This document shows positions 19,355 to 27,230 of a stretch of DNA of 64,000 bases, one piece after another; positions within the stretch are counted from its first letter, which is position 1, and every line of letters begins with the position of its first letter. Under the pieces are notes generated by a model, which did not search any database, had not been told where the DNA came from, and saw nothing but the letters and a program-made list of their open reading frames with translations. A program made the position numbers and the translations under genes. Source of the stretch: Aromatoleum buckelii. Lineage in GTDB: Bacteria > Pseudomonadota > Gammaproteobacteria > Burkholderiales > Rhodocyclaceae. The DNA is taken from NCBI RefSeq assembly GCF_012910785.2, contig NZ_WTVH02000009.1:186001-250000 (forward strand). The letters run 5' to 3'.

Positions 19355-20112
19355 GGTTGGGCAGGCGGCTCGGCAACGGCGACGGTGCTCGCGAGCACGT
19401 AACCTTCGTTGCGCACCGTCTTGATGATCGCGGGCTCGCGCGCGTTGTCGCGCAGGCGCTGGCGCAGCCGGCTGACGAGCAGGTCAATCGAGCGGTCGAA
19501 CGCGTCGGCTTCGCGGCCCTGCGTCAATTCCATCAGCTGATCCCGGCTGAGCACGCGCTGAGGATGGGTGAGGAACACCATCAGCATGCGATGCTCGGCG
19601 CCCGACAGCGGGACGATGGTGCCGTCCTGGTCGATCAGGTGCCGGGCCGCGGTATCGAGCCGCCACCCCGCAAAGTGCAGCTGGCCCGCATGATCGGCGG
19701 GCGAGCCTTCGAGGTTCGGCGGCAGCGCGCGGGCCCGCCGCAGGATCGCGCGGATGCGGGCGTAGAGCTCGCGCGGCACGAACGGCTTGGGCAGGTAATC
19801 GTCGGCGCCCATCTCCAGGCCGACGATGCGGTCCATGTCTTCGCCGCGCGCGGTGAGCATCAGCACCGGCAGGTTTGCGTGGGCACTACCACCGGCACGC
19901 AGGTTGCGACACAGCGTCAGTCCGTCCTCGCCCGGCATCATGATGTCGAGGACGATCAGGTCGATGCGATGACGCTCGAGAGCGGCTTTCATCTCGCGTC
20001 CGTCGGCCGCAGTGGTGCAGCGCAGCCCCTGTTTCTCGAGATAATCGGCGAGCAGGCTGCGGATCTCTTTGTCATCGTCGACGATGAGGATGTGGTCGTT
20101 GGAGGCGGTCAT
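19351..20112 (-). CDS. OmpR/PhoB-family response regulator
   Basis: 253 residues. The receiver domain has the acidic pocket (VDDDKE), phospho-acceptor D56 (VLDIMMP), T (LTARGED) and K (LPKPFVPRELYAR). The C-terminal winged helix shows DRSIDLLVSRLRQRLRD and IKTVRNEGYVL, the OmpR type. It is transcribed before the kinase gene and divergent from the Spy-like gene at 20336. That spacer (20113-20335) is the obvious place for its own operator, as in cpxRA-cpxP (inference). Confidence 0.95.
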   Translation of the reverse strand: MTASNDHILIVDDDKEIRSLLADYLEKQGLRCTTAADGREMKAALERHRIDLIVLDIMMPGEDGLTLCRNLRAGGSAHANLPVLMLTARGEDMDRIVGLEMGADDYLPKPFVPRELYARIRAILRRARALPPNLEGSPADHAGQLHFAGWRLDTAARHLIDQDGTIVPLSGAEHRMLMVFLTHPQRVLSRDQLMELTQGREADAFDRSIDLLVSRLRQRLRDNAREPAIIKTVRNEGYVLASTVAVAEPPAQP

Positions 20113-20335
20113 GTTCCGGGCTGGCGGCGGTCGAAGCAGGGCGGGCAGATGATGCCCCGATGTGAATCATAAGGGGAGCGCCGGAGCGTCTTGTATCCCA
20201 GAGTATCTCCGCCGCGCGCCGAGACATGCTCATGCAAACGGGAGTGCTGCGGACAAATGCGGCTTACATCCCGGTGTTCAAATGGTTTCGCCGCCCGCAG
20301 TCGAAGGGCGTTCCAGATCAACACGGAGAACCATC

Positions 20336-20905
20336 ATGAAAACCTGGATCAAGACCGCAATTGCCGCCGCTGTCGCAGCGACGGCAGGTTTCGCCGCTCC
20401 CGCCGCCATTGCCGGAGGCGGAGGTGGCTGGCACGACATGCACGGAGGCATGCATGGAGAAATGCATGGAGAAATGCATGGAGAAATGCATGGAGGGATG
20501 CACGGCAGGAAGCATCGCATGGATCCCGCAGCGATGACTGCGCGCGCGGACCAGCATCTTGCCCAACTGCAGGAAGCCCTTGCGCTCCGGCCGGAGCAGC
20601 GCCCGGCGTGGGAGACGTTCAGCACTGCGATGCGTACCAGGATGCAGAAGGCTGCCGAGCAGATGCAGTCGATGCGAGGCGGAGAGCGGCCGATGACAGC
20701 GCCCGAGCGGATGGAGCGCATGGAGACGTTCGCCGAAATGCGGCTCGCATCGATGCGGGAGATGCACGCCGCCACCGCGAAGCTTTATGACGTGCTCGAT
20801 GCGACGCAGAAGAAGACTTTCGACGAGCAGTTTCGCGTCGGTGGCCCTCGCCGCGGCGACCGGCAACAACGGCCGGGGCGCATGGAGCGTTCCCCGGCGC
20901 CGTGA
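20336..20905 (+). CDS. Spy/CpxP-like periplasmic protein with MHGE repeats
   Basis: 189-residue exported protein. The signal peptide (IKTAIAAAVAATAGFAAPAAIA) is followed by a Gly/Met/His-rich segment made of MHG[E/G] units, then a helical domain typical of the LTxxQ (Spy/CpxP) family: AQLQEALALRPEQRPAWETFSTAM and KLYDVLDATQKKTFDEQF. Spy-like proteins are periplasmic ATP-independent chaperones or stress adaptors. The Met/His run could bind Cu, Ni or Ag (inference from residue content). ATG 20336 is preceded by ACGGAGAACC. It is divergent from a two-component system that probably controls it. Confidence 0.82.
   Translation: MKTWIKTAIAAAVAATAGFAAPAAIAGGGGGWHDMHGGMHGEMHGEMHGEMHGGMHGRKHRMDPAAMTARADQHLAQLQEALALRPEQRPAWETFSTAMRTRMQKAAEQMQSMRGGERPMTAPERMERMETFAEMRLASMREMHAATAKLYDVLDATQKKTFDEQFRVGGPRRGDRQQRPGRMERSPAP
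20450..20497 (+). repeat. 12-bp in-frame tandem repeat (MHGE units)
   Basis: Three exact copies of ATGCATGGAGAA (20450-20485) followed by a variant ending GGG (20486-20497); a more diverged unit lies just before (20438-20449). Each unit encodes Met-His-Gly-Glu/Gly. The copies are identical at DNA level, so copy number is likely to vary between strains. Confidence 0.95.
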
Positions 20906-21020
20906 GCTTATCCTGACAGCCTCGGCCGCTAGGAACGGGCGAAAGCGAACTGCAACGGGCCGCGCTTTCACGAGCGGCCCCGGCGCGAAGCGGATGGCGG
21001 ACGAATGCCGTTCGCCAAAC

Positions 21021-21053
21021 AAAAAGCCGCGTCTCGTGAACGCGGCTTGCTGT
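21021..21053 (-). terminator. Intrinsic terminator of aceA
   Basis: Read on the minus strand, the 9-bp stem AAGCCGCGT/ACGCGGCTT with a 7-base loop runs into a T-run (CTTTTTG). It lies about 45 bp past the aceA stop. Confidence 0.85.
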
Positions 21054-21094
21054 GATGGGCAGGCCTGGATTACGGCCTGCCCGAATCGAAACGA

Positions 21095-22396
21095 TCAGTG
21101 GAACTGTTCTTCTTCGGTCGAGCCGGTCAGCGCGGTAACGCTCGAAGCGCCGCCCTGGATCACCGTCGTCACTTCGTCGAAGTAACCGGTGCCGACTTCC
21201 TGCTGGTGCGACACGAAGGTGTAGCCACGGTCGCGTGCGGCGAACTCGGGCTCCTGGACTTTCTCGACGTAGGCCGACATGCCGCGCTTCGCGTAGTCCT
21301 GGGCGAGGTCGAACATGTTGTACCACATCGAATGGATACCGGCCAACGTGATGAACTGGTACTTGTAGCCCATCGCGCCGAGTTCGCGCTGGAACTTGGC
21401 GATGGTCGCGTCGTCGAGGTTCTTCTTCCAGTTGAACGACGGCGAGCAGTTGTAGGCCAGCATCTTGCCCGGGTGCTTGGCATGCACGGCTTCGGCGAAC
21501 TTGCGCGCGAACTCGAGGTCCGGCGTGCCGGTTTCGCACCACACGAGGTCGGCATATTCGGCGTAGGCGATCGCGCGGGAGATGGCCTGGTCGAGCCCCT
21601 TGTTGGTCTTGTAGAAGCCTTCAGCCGTGCGCTCGCCCGTCAGGAAAGGTTTGTCGTTCGCGTCGTAGTCGCTCGTCAACAGGTCGGCGGCTTCCGCGTC
21701 GGTACGGGCAATCACCAGCGTCGGCACACCCATGACGTCCGCGGCGAGGCGGGCGGCGAGCAGCTTCTGCACGGCTTCGGCGGTCGGCACCAGCACCTTG
21801 CCACCCATGTGGCCGCACTTCTTCACCGAGGCGAGCTGGTCTTCCCAGTGCACGCCAGCGGCGCCGGCACGGATCATCGCCTTCATCAGTTCAAAAGCGT
21901 TCAGCACGCCGCCGAAACCGGCTTCGGCATCGGCAACGATCGGGGCGAAGTAGTCGACGTAGCCCTTGTCGCCCTTGTTGATGTTCTTCGACCACTGGAT
22001 CTGGTCGGCACGCTGGAACGCGTTGTTGATGCGCTCGACGACCGTCGGCACCGAGTTGACCGGGTACAGCGACTGGTCCGGGTACATCGCGGCGTACGAG
22101 TTGTTGTCGGCCGCAACCTGCCAGCCCGACAGGTAGATCGCCTTGATGCCGGCCTTGACCTGCTGCATCGCCTGACCGCCGGTCAGCGCGCCGAGGCAAT
22201 TGACGTACGGTTCGTTGTTCACAAGGTTCCACAGCTTTTCTGCACCGACGCGCGCCAGGGTGCTTTCGGGCTGGATGGAACCGCGCAGGCGGACGACATC
22301 GGCGGCAGTGTAGTTGCGCTTGATGCCTTTCCAGCGGGGGTTTTCGGCCCAGTCTTTCTCGATGGCGGCGATTTGCTGTTCGCGGGTCAGGGTCAT
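21095..22396 (-). CDS. aceA: Isocitrate lyase
   Basis: First enzyme of the glyoxylate shunt, splitting isocitrate into glyoxylate and succinate. The 433 residues show the catalytic loop KKCGHMGGK with C194, the metal-binding [20 protein letters not shown] and the late [10 protein letters not shown] segment. Malate synthase is not in the window. Glyoxylate is also made by the glycolate oxidase (glcDEF) at 29.9-33.9 kb. The 372-bp upstream spacer indicates its own promoter. Confidence 0.98.
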   Translation of the reverse strand: MTLTREQQIAAIEKDWAENPRWKGIKRNYTAADVVRLRGSIQPESTLARVGAEKLWNLVNNEPYVNCLGALTGGQAMQQVKAGIKAIYLSGWQVAADNNSYAAMYPDQSLYPVNSVPTVVERINNAFQRADQIQWSKNINKGDKGYVDYFAPIVADAEAGFGGVLNAFELMKAMIRAGAAGVHWEDQLASVKKCGHMGGKVLVPTAEAVQKLLAARLAADVMGVPTLVIARTDAEAADLLTSDYDANDKPFLTGERTAEGFYKTNKGLDQAISRAIAYAEYADLVWCETGTPDLEFARKFAEAVHAKHPGKMLAYNCSPSFNWKKNLDDATIAKFQRELGAMGYKYQFITLAGIHSMWYNMFDLAQDYAKRGMSAYVEKVQEPEFAARDRGYTFVSHQQEVGTGYFDEVTTVIQGGASSVTALTGSTEEEQFH

Positions 22397-22768
22397 GGCA
22401 GGTTCCTTGTTGGCTGACGATTTATGAGCGTGGAAACGTTCCTCGTGCGCGTCTGACGATATGCCCGCGGATCATTTCCGTTCGATTGCCGTCGTGCTGC
22501 AGAGGCGGCGTCGAGTGAGGAGGAGTATAGGAAGGTTTTCGCTCTGCAGCAACAGGTCTTATATAAGATATAAGAAATTATTTAGGCCTTGATTTTCAGG
22601 AGTTTAAACTCTGCATTTTGTATCGTGGAACGGCAGACGGCGTTGTGAAATGAATTGCTGCTGCAATGCCGCAGAAAATGCTGTTGCCCGAGCCGTTCCG
22701 GAAAGCCCCGTTGGGGGCGTGCAGTGAATGACGCCAGCGCAGCGCGATGCCCGCTCGCGGGGAATGAA
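22397..22768. other. Noncoding spacer upstream of aceA (372 bp)
   Basis: No convincing gene; a 73-codon frame at 22582-22803 looks like chance. The spacer is AT-rich in the middle. Two symmetric elements stand out: the perfect 12-bp palindrome TCTTATATAAGA at 22558-22569, extended by a partial repeat of its right half, and ATTGC-N4-GCAAT at 22654-22667. Either could be an operator for the glyoxylate-shunt gene. No regulator gene is adjacent. Confidence 0.5.
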
Positions 22769-23248
22769 TCAGAGCAGCGACGATTCCGAAACGACGACGC
22801 CATCCTCGTCGGCGTAAATGAAATGCCCGGGAGTGAAGGTCACGCCGCCGAACGTCACAGCGATGTCACGATCTCCGGCGCCTTTTTTGATGCTCTTCAG
22901 CGGATGGGTGCCGAGCGCGAACACTCCCAGTTCCATCGTGCCGATCGCCTTCGAGTCGCGGATGCAGCCATACACGATGATCCCGGCCCATTGATTCTTC
23001 ACGCCGAGCAGCGCCAACTGGTCGCCGACGAGCGCGCACCGCATCGAACCCCCGCCGTCGACGACGAGCACTTTGCCTTCGCCCGGCCCTTCGAGCGCAG
23101 TGCGCACCAGGGAATTGTCCTCGAACACCTTGAGTGTCGTGATCCGGCCGCAAAAGGCACCGCGCCCGCCGTAGCTCCGGAACATTGGGCTGACGATTTT
23201 CACGCGGCTTTCGTTGGCATCACACAGATCGGCGGTCTGGAATTCCAT
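22769..23248 (-). CDS. rraA: RraA-family protein (RNase E inhibitor / HMG aldolase fold)
   Basis: 159 residues. FQTADLCDAN at the start, a middle VLVVDGGGSMRCALVGDQLA segment, and GIIVYGCIRDS, the ring-forming core of the RraA/HMG aldolase family, with G-x20-RD. Family members either bind RNase E and inhibit it or act as 4-hydroxy-4-methyl-2-oxoglutarate/oxaloacetate lyases; the sequence alone does not separate these. ATG 23248 gives the canonical N-terminus MEFQTADLCD. The nearest upstream gene, clpA, ends in a strong terminator. Confidence 0.93.
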   Translation of the reverse strand: MEFQTADLCDANESRVKIVSPMFRSYGGRGAFCGRITTLKVFEDNSLVRTALEGPGEGKVLVVDGGGSMRCALVGDQLALLGVKNQWAGIIVYGCIRDSKAIGTMELGVFALGTHPLKSIKKGAGDRDIAVTFGGVTFTPGHFIYADEDGVVVSESSLL

Positions 23249-23328
23249 GCTTCTTCCTTCGTTTTGAGGGGGGAGAAAGTGTACTGCGACGTCGCCATTC
23301 ACGAGCGGCAACGGGGGGCGACAGGGGC

Positions 23329-23357
23329 AAAAAAAAAGCGGCCCGCAGGCCGCCTTT
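23329..23357 (-). terminator. Intrinsic terminator of clpSA
   Basis: On the minus strand GGCGGCC-TGC-GGGCCGC forms a stem of 7-8 bp followed by nine T residues. It lies 16 bp past the clpA stop. Confidence 0.9.
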
Positions 23358-23372
23358 TCGGAGTGCGACCAC

Positions 23373-25646
23373 TTAGGCCGTGGCCGCCTCCATCTGGTCG
23401 AAGACCAGCTTGACCTTCCCGTCGGCGTCCAGATCGATGGTCACCTTGCCGCCGTTCGCCAGGCGGCCGAACAGCAGCTCGTCGGCGAGCGCGGACCGGA
23501 TCGTGTCCTGGATCAGGCGAGCCATCGGACGCGCACCCATCATCGGGTCGAAGCCTTCGCCCGCCAGCCATGCCTTCAGCTCGTCGGTGAAATGCGCCTC
23601 GACCTTCTTCTCGTGCAACTGCGCCTCGAGCTGCATCAGGAACTTGTCGACAACGCGCAGGATGACTTCGTTGTCGAGCGCCTTGAACGAGATCGTCGCA
23701 TCGAGCCGGTTGCGGAATTCCGGCGAGAACATGCGCTTGATGTCCGCCATCTCGTCGCCCGCTTCGCGCTTGGCCGAAAAACCGATCACCGCCTTCTGCA
23801 TCGACTCCGCTCCCGCGTTCGTCGTCATGATCAGGATGACGTTGCGGAAGTCCGCCTGGCGTCCGTTGTTGTCCGTCAGCGTGCCGTGATCCATCACCTG
23901 CAGAAGGATGTTGTAGATGTCCGGGTGCGCTTTCTCGATTTCGTCGAGGAGCAGCACGCAGTGCGGCTTCTTCGTGATCGCCTCGGTCAACAGCCCGCCC
24001 TGGTCGAACCCGACATATCCTGGCGGCGCCCCGATCAGGCGGCTGACTGCGTGGCGCTCCATGTATTCGGACATGTCGAAGCGCACCAGTTCGATGCCCA
24101 TCGTGAACGCCAGTTGTCGCGCGACTTCAGTCTTGCCGACGCCGGTCGGACCGGAGAACAGGAAGCTGCCGATCGGTTTCGCCGGATTGCCCAGGCCGGA
24201 GCGCGACATCTTGATCGCCTTGGCCAGTGCGTCGATGGCGGCTTCCTGGCCGAACACGACGTTCTTCAGGTCGCGCTCGAGGTTCATCAGCGCAGTCTTG
24301 TCGTCGTTCGACACGCTGCGCGGCGGTATCCGTGCGATCTTCGCGACGATATCCTCGATTTCGCCCTTGCCGATCAGCTTGCGCTGCTTCGATTTCGGCA
24401 GGATCCGCTGGGCCGCGCCCGCTTCATCGATGACGTCGATCGCCTTGTCCGGCAGGTGGCGATCGTTGATGTAGCGCGCCGAAAGTTCGGCCGCAGAGGA
24501 CAGCGCCGCCGCCGAATACTTGACGTTGTGATGTTCCTCGAACCGGCTCTTCAAGCCCTTCAGGATTTCGACCGTTTCCGCTACCGAGGGCTCCGAAACA
24601 TCGACTTTCTGGAAACGCCGCGACAGCGCGTGATCCTTCTCGAAGATCTGGCGGAACTCCGAATAGGTCGTCGCGCCGATGCACTTCAGTTGCCCGGACG
24701 ACAGCGCCGGCTTGAGCAGATTCGACGCATCGAGCGTGCCCCCCGAGGCCGCGCCGGCACCGATGAGGGTATGAATCTCGTCGATGAAGAGAATCGCGTT
24801 CTGCGTTTCGCGCAGTTGCTTGAGTACGGCTTTCAGCCGCTGCTCGAAGTCGCCCCGATACTTCGTCCCCGCCAGCAGCGCACCCATGTCGAGCGCATAG
24901 ACCTGAGCGCCCTCGAGGATCTCGGGAATCCGCCCTTCGATGATCCGCCGTGCCAGACCTTCGGCGATCGCAGTCTTGCCGACCCCCGCTTCGCCGACCA
25001 GCAAGGGGTTGTTCTTGCGCCGGCGGCATAACGTCTGGATGACGCGCTCGAGTTCCCGGTCGCGTCCGATCAGCGGGTCGATCTTGCCGACCAGTGCCTG
25101 CTGGTTGAGGTTCTGCGTGTAATTCTCGAGTGCACCGCCTGGTTGTGCCGTTTCCGTCTCCTGCTCGCCTTGCTCGGACTCGCTGCGTCCCGGCGCATTC
25201 GCACCTTGCTGGGGCGCTTTCGCAATGCCGTGCGAAATGAAGTTGACGACGTCCAGTCGCGAAATATTCTGCCGCTGGAGGAAGTACACCGCGTGCGAAT
25301 CCTTCTCGCCGAAAATGGCGACCAGGACGTTCGCGCCGGTGACTTCCTTCTTGCCCGACGACTGGACGTTCAGTATCGCGCGCTGAATTACGCGCTGGAA
25401 TCCGAGCGTCGGCTGCGTGTCGATCTCGTCCGCGCCTTCGACCCTCGGGGTGTGTTCGTTGATGAAAGTCGTCAATTCTCGCCGTAGTTCATCGACGTTT
25501 GCGGCGCATGCGCGCAAGACTTCGGCGGCTGACGGATTGTCGAGCAGCGCGAGCAGCAGATGTTCAACAGTGATGAACTCGTGCCGCTTCTGTCGCGCCT
25601 CGACAAAGGCCATGTGCAGACTGACTTCAAGTTCCTGCGCGATCAT
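23373..25646 (-). CDS. clpA: ATP-dependent Clp protease ATP-binding subunit ClpA
   Basis: AAA+ unfoldase that feeds substrates to ClpP. The 757 residues comprise an N-domain (residues 1-145, with two Clp repeats), AAA domain 1 with Walker A GEAGVGKTA near 215, and AAA domain 2 with GPTGVGKTE near 495 and Walker B VLLLDEIEKAHPD. The IGF/IGL-type loop for ClpP docking is seen as AVIGFSAKREAG. It has no M-domain, which separates it from ClpB. ATG 25646 lies 2 bp after the clpS stop. clpP is not in the window. Confidence 0.97.
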   Translation of the reverse strand: MIAQELEVSLHMAFVEARQKRHEFITVEHLLLALLDNPSAAEVLRACAANVDELRRELTTFINEHTPRVEGADEIDTQPTLGFQRVIQRAILNVQSSGKKEVTGANVLVAIFGEKDSHAVYFLQRQNISRLDVVNFISHGIAKAPQQGANAPGRSESEQGEQETETAQPGGALENYTQNLNQQALVGKIDPLIGRDRELERVIQTLCRRRKNNPLLVGEAGVGKTAIAEGLARRIIEGRIPEILEGAQVYALDMGALLAGTKYRGDFEQRLKAVLKQLRETQNAILFIDEIHTLIGAGAASGGTLDASNLLKPALSSGQLKCIGATTYSEFRQIFEKDHALSRRFQKVDVSEPSVAETVEILKGLKSRFEEHHNVKYSAAALSSAAELSARYINDRHLPDKAIDVIDEAGAAQRILPKSKQRKLIGKGEIEDIVAKIARIPPRSVSNDDKTALMNLERDLKNVVFGQEAAIDALAKAIKMSRSGLGNPAKPIGSFLFSGPTGVGKTEVARQLAFTMGIELVRFDMSEYMERHAVSRLIGAPPGYVGFDQGGLLTEAITKKPHCVLLLDEIEKAHPDIYNILLQVMDHGTLTDNNGRQADFRNVILIMTTNAGAESMQKAVIGFSAKREAGDEMADIKRMFSPEFRNRLDATISFKALDNEVILRVVDKFLMQLEAQLHEKKVEAHFTDELKAWLAGEGFDPMMGARPMARLIQDTIRSALADELLFGRLANGGKVTIDLDADGKVKLVFDQMEAATA

Positions 25647-25648
25647 TC

Positions 25649-25957
25649 TCAATTTTCCTCCATCACGCACGCCAGCGGATGCTGGTGCTGCCGGGCAAAG
25701 GCGACGACCTGTTCGACCTTGGTCGCGGCGACGTCTTTCGGAAAAACGCCGCACACCCCCATGCCTTCTCTGTGGACTTGGAGCATGACCCGTGTCGCCC
25801 GTTCGCGGTCCATGCCAAAAAATTTCTGCAGCACGACTATGACGAAATCCATCGGCGTGAAATCGTCGTTGAGCAGTAGCACCTTATAAAGTGGCGGCGG
25901 CTTGGTGCGAGTTTGCTCCGCCTCGAGTAAAAACTCGTCCTGCTTTTGAGTGGCCAT
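25649..25957 (-). CDS. clpS: ClpS adaptor protein
   Basis: N-end rule adaptor that delivers substrates with bulky N-terminal residues to ClpA. The 102 residues show [20 protein letters not shown], the conserved N-degron pocket and ClpA contact region, and [23 protein letters not shown] 25957 is the family-like start; ATG 25966 is an alternative three codons upstream. It is directly upstream of clpA, the classical pair. Confidence 0.97.
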   Translation of the reverse strand: MATQKQDEFLLEAEQTRTKPPPLYKVLLLNDDFTPMDFVIVVLQKFFGMDRERATRVMLQVHREGMGVCGVFPKDVAATKVEQVVAFARQHQHPLACVMEEN

Positions 25958-26363
25958 GCGGTTCATTCTAATGAAGTCGAGGCAGAGTGCAACATGCCGC
26001 CGGGAGAGTAAAAACGGCCTGTGCGACGGCAAAAAAGCGATGCGAGCGCTGTTGCGATGCAAGAACGGCTCCCGGGAGCGCCGGTCAGTTTCATTCAACG
26101 GAGGTGGGCGTTGTACGGCAAGAAGGGAGGGCAGGAATTGGTGCAATGCAAAAAAGCCGCCACCCACGAAACGCTTGACGCTGTTCGCGCAAATGCGTAA
26201 AAGCAGGATCGTGCGAAATGCGAAGCTAAACGCGGTGGTTCTGCACGTTTTGGCTGCTTACGTAGTCCGATTTGGCTTTACCGGCTTCGTTTTACTGCGC
26301 ATTGATGCACTAAAGGGGTGATTTCCTGCATCGTTTCAAGCAATTTTGAAGGATTACGGCAAC
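25958..26363. other. Noncoding spacer between clpS and the cold-shock gene (406 bp)
   Basis: Divergent spacer with no credible gene. The right part (from about 26210) is probably the long 5' leader of the cold-shock mRNA. The left part must hold the clpSA promoter, which I could not pinpoint. Confidence 0.55.
26175..26203 (+). promoter_or_regulatory. Candidate sigma-70 promoter of the cold-shock gene
   Basis: TTGACG (26175-26180), a 17-base spacer and TAAAAG (26198-26203). Transcription would start near 26210 and give a leader of about 154 bases. That resembles the long thermosensitive leader of E. coli cspA (known for that gene, inferred here). Confidence 0.5.
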
Positions 26364-26567
26364 ATGGCAACTGGTACCGTCAAGTGGTTCAACGACTCGA
26401 AGGGCTTCGGCTTCATTACTCCGGACGATGGCAGCGAGGATCTCTTCGCGCACTTCTCCGCGATCAACATGAACGGGTTCAAGACGTTGAAGGAAGGGGA
26501 GAAGGTTTCCTTCGAAGTTACCCAGGGTCCGAAGGGCAAACAGGCTTCTAATATCCAGAAGGCCTGA
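26364..26567 (+). CDS. cspA: Cold-shock protein, CspA family
   Basis: 67-residue single cold-shock domain, an RNA chaperone. RNP1 (KGFGFIT) at residues 14-20 and RNP2 (DLFAHFS) at about 27-33 are intact. The start at 26364 ([11 protein letters not shown]) is the family N-terminus; an ATG six codons earlier gives non-family residues. The paralogue letter is not determined; the symbol is used in the family sense. Confidence 0.93.
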   Translation: MATGTVKWFNDSKGFGFITPDDGSEDLFAHFSAINMNGFKTLKEGEKVSFEVTQGPKGKQASNIQKA

Positions 26568-26619
26568 TAGTCCTGGCAATCCGGCACGCTGAATCACTGT
26601 CGCGGGACGGGTTCCAGAA

Positions 26620-26657
26620 AGCAAGAGGCCGCCGGAGCGATCCGGCGGCCTCTTGCT
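26620..26657. terminator. Strong hairpin between cspA and rpmG
   Basis: A 17-bp perfect stem (26620-26636 with 26641-26657) closed by the GNRA-type loop GCGA. On the plus strand little T follows (GCTTGC). On the minus strand TTTC follows. It probably ends both the cold-shock and rpmBG transcripts. Confidence 0.8.
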
Positions 26658-26702
26658 GCTTGCGGGAGCCAATGCGTGCGCGGGCATCGCCCGCCGGGCA
26701 CA

Positions 26703-26870
26703 TCACTTCAGCTTGATTTCCTTGTACAGCACGTGCTTGCGTACGACCGGGTCATACTTGCTGAACTCGAGCTTGTTGGGGGTGGTGCGCTTGTTCTTGG
26801 ACGTCGTGTAGAAGTGACCGGTACCTGCGGTCGACTCCAGCTTGATTTTTTCGCGGGCGCCTTTGGCCAT
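26703..26870 (-). CDS. rpmG: 50S ribosomal protein L33
   Basis: 55-residue basic protein: [21 protein letters not shown] at the start, then [19 protein letters not shown] and a C-terminal EIKLK. It is the zinc-free form, with no CxxC pairs. The frame is too short for common ORF cut-offs and was read directly. It lies 40 bp after rpmB, the standard rpmB-rpmG operon. Confidence 0.97.
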   Translation of the reverse strand: MAKGAREKIKLESTAGTGHFYTTSKNKRTTPNKLEFSKYDPVVRKHVLYKEIKLK

Positions 26871-26910
26871 GTGAGTCTCCGTACGTTTGCTTCAGTTGCG
26901 TGGCGAGGCG

Positions 26911-27147
26911 TCAGACCTTCTCGCCGCGGGCGCGAAGTTCGGAGACGACCACGTCGATGCCCTTCTTGTCGATCGTGCGCAAGGCGGCATTGGAAACGCG
27001 CAGGCGGATCCAGCGGTTTTCGGATTCGCTCCAGAACCTGCGGTTTTGCAGGTTCGGCAGGAAGCGGCGCTTGGTTTTGTTATTAGCGTGGGAAACGTTG
27101 TTTCCCACCATCGGTGCTTTACCGGTCACTTGACAGACGCGAGCCAT
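26911..27147 (-). CDS. rpmB: 50S ribosomal protein L28
   Basis: 78-residue protein starting [24 protein letters not shown]-like, then [13 protein letters not shown] and a basic middle. It is the form without the full zinc-binding cysteine set. The start at 27147 is the canonical one; the same frame is open far upstream through the SulP gene but carries no L28 sequence there. It precedes rpmG. Confidence 0.97.
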   Translation of the reverse strand: MARVCQVTGKAPMVGNNVSHANNKTKRRFLPNLQNRRFWSESENRWIRLRVSNAALRTIDKKGIDVVVSELRARGEKV

Positions 27148-27230
27148 ACGATGCTCCAGGGAATTCGGATTTCGGAAAACCTCGGATGGTATCGTAGAAG
27201 CCCGGGTGGGTGCAAGAAAACAAAATGGAA

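Noticed and set aside
20450-20497. Short direct repeats as a CRISPR-like array
   Set aside because: Units are 12 bp with no spacers and lie in a coding frame.
20957-20980. Hairpin GGGCCGC/GCGGCCC after the Spy-like gene as a terminator
   Set aside because: No T-run follows on either strand, so it does not qualify as an intrinsic terminator.
22582-22803. 73-codon minus-strand frame between aceA and rraA
   Set aside because: No ribosome site, no recognisable composition, and it overlaps the end of rraA.
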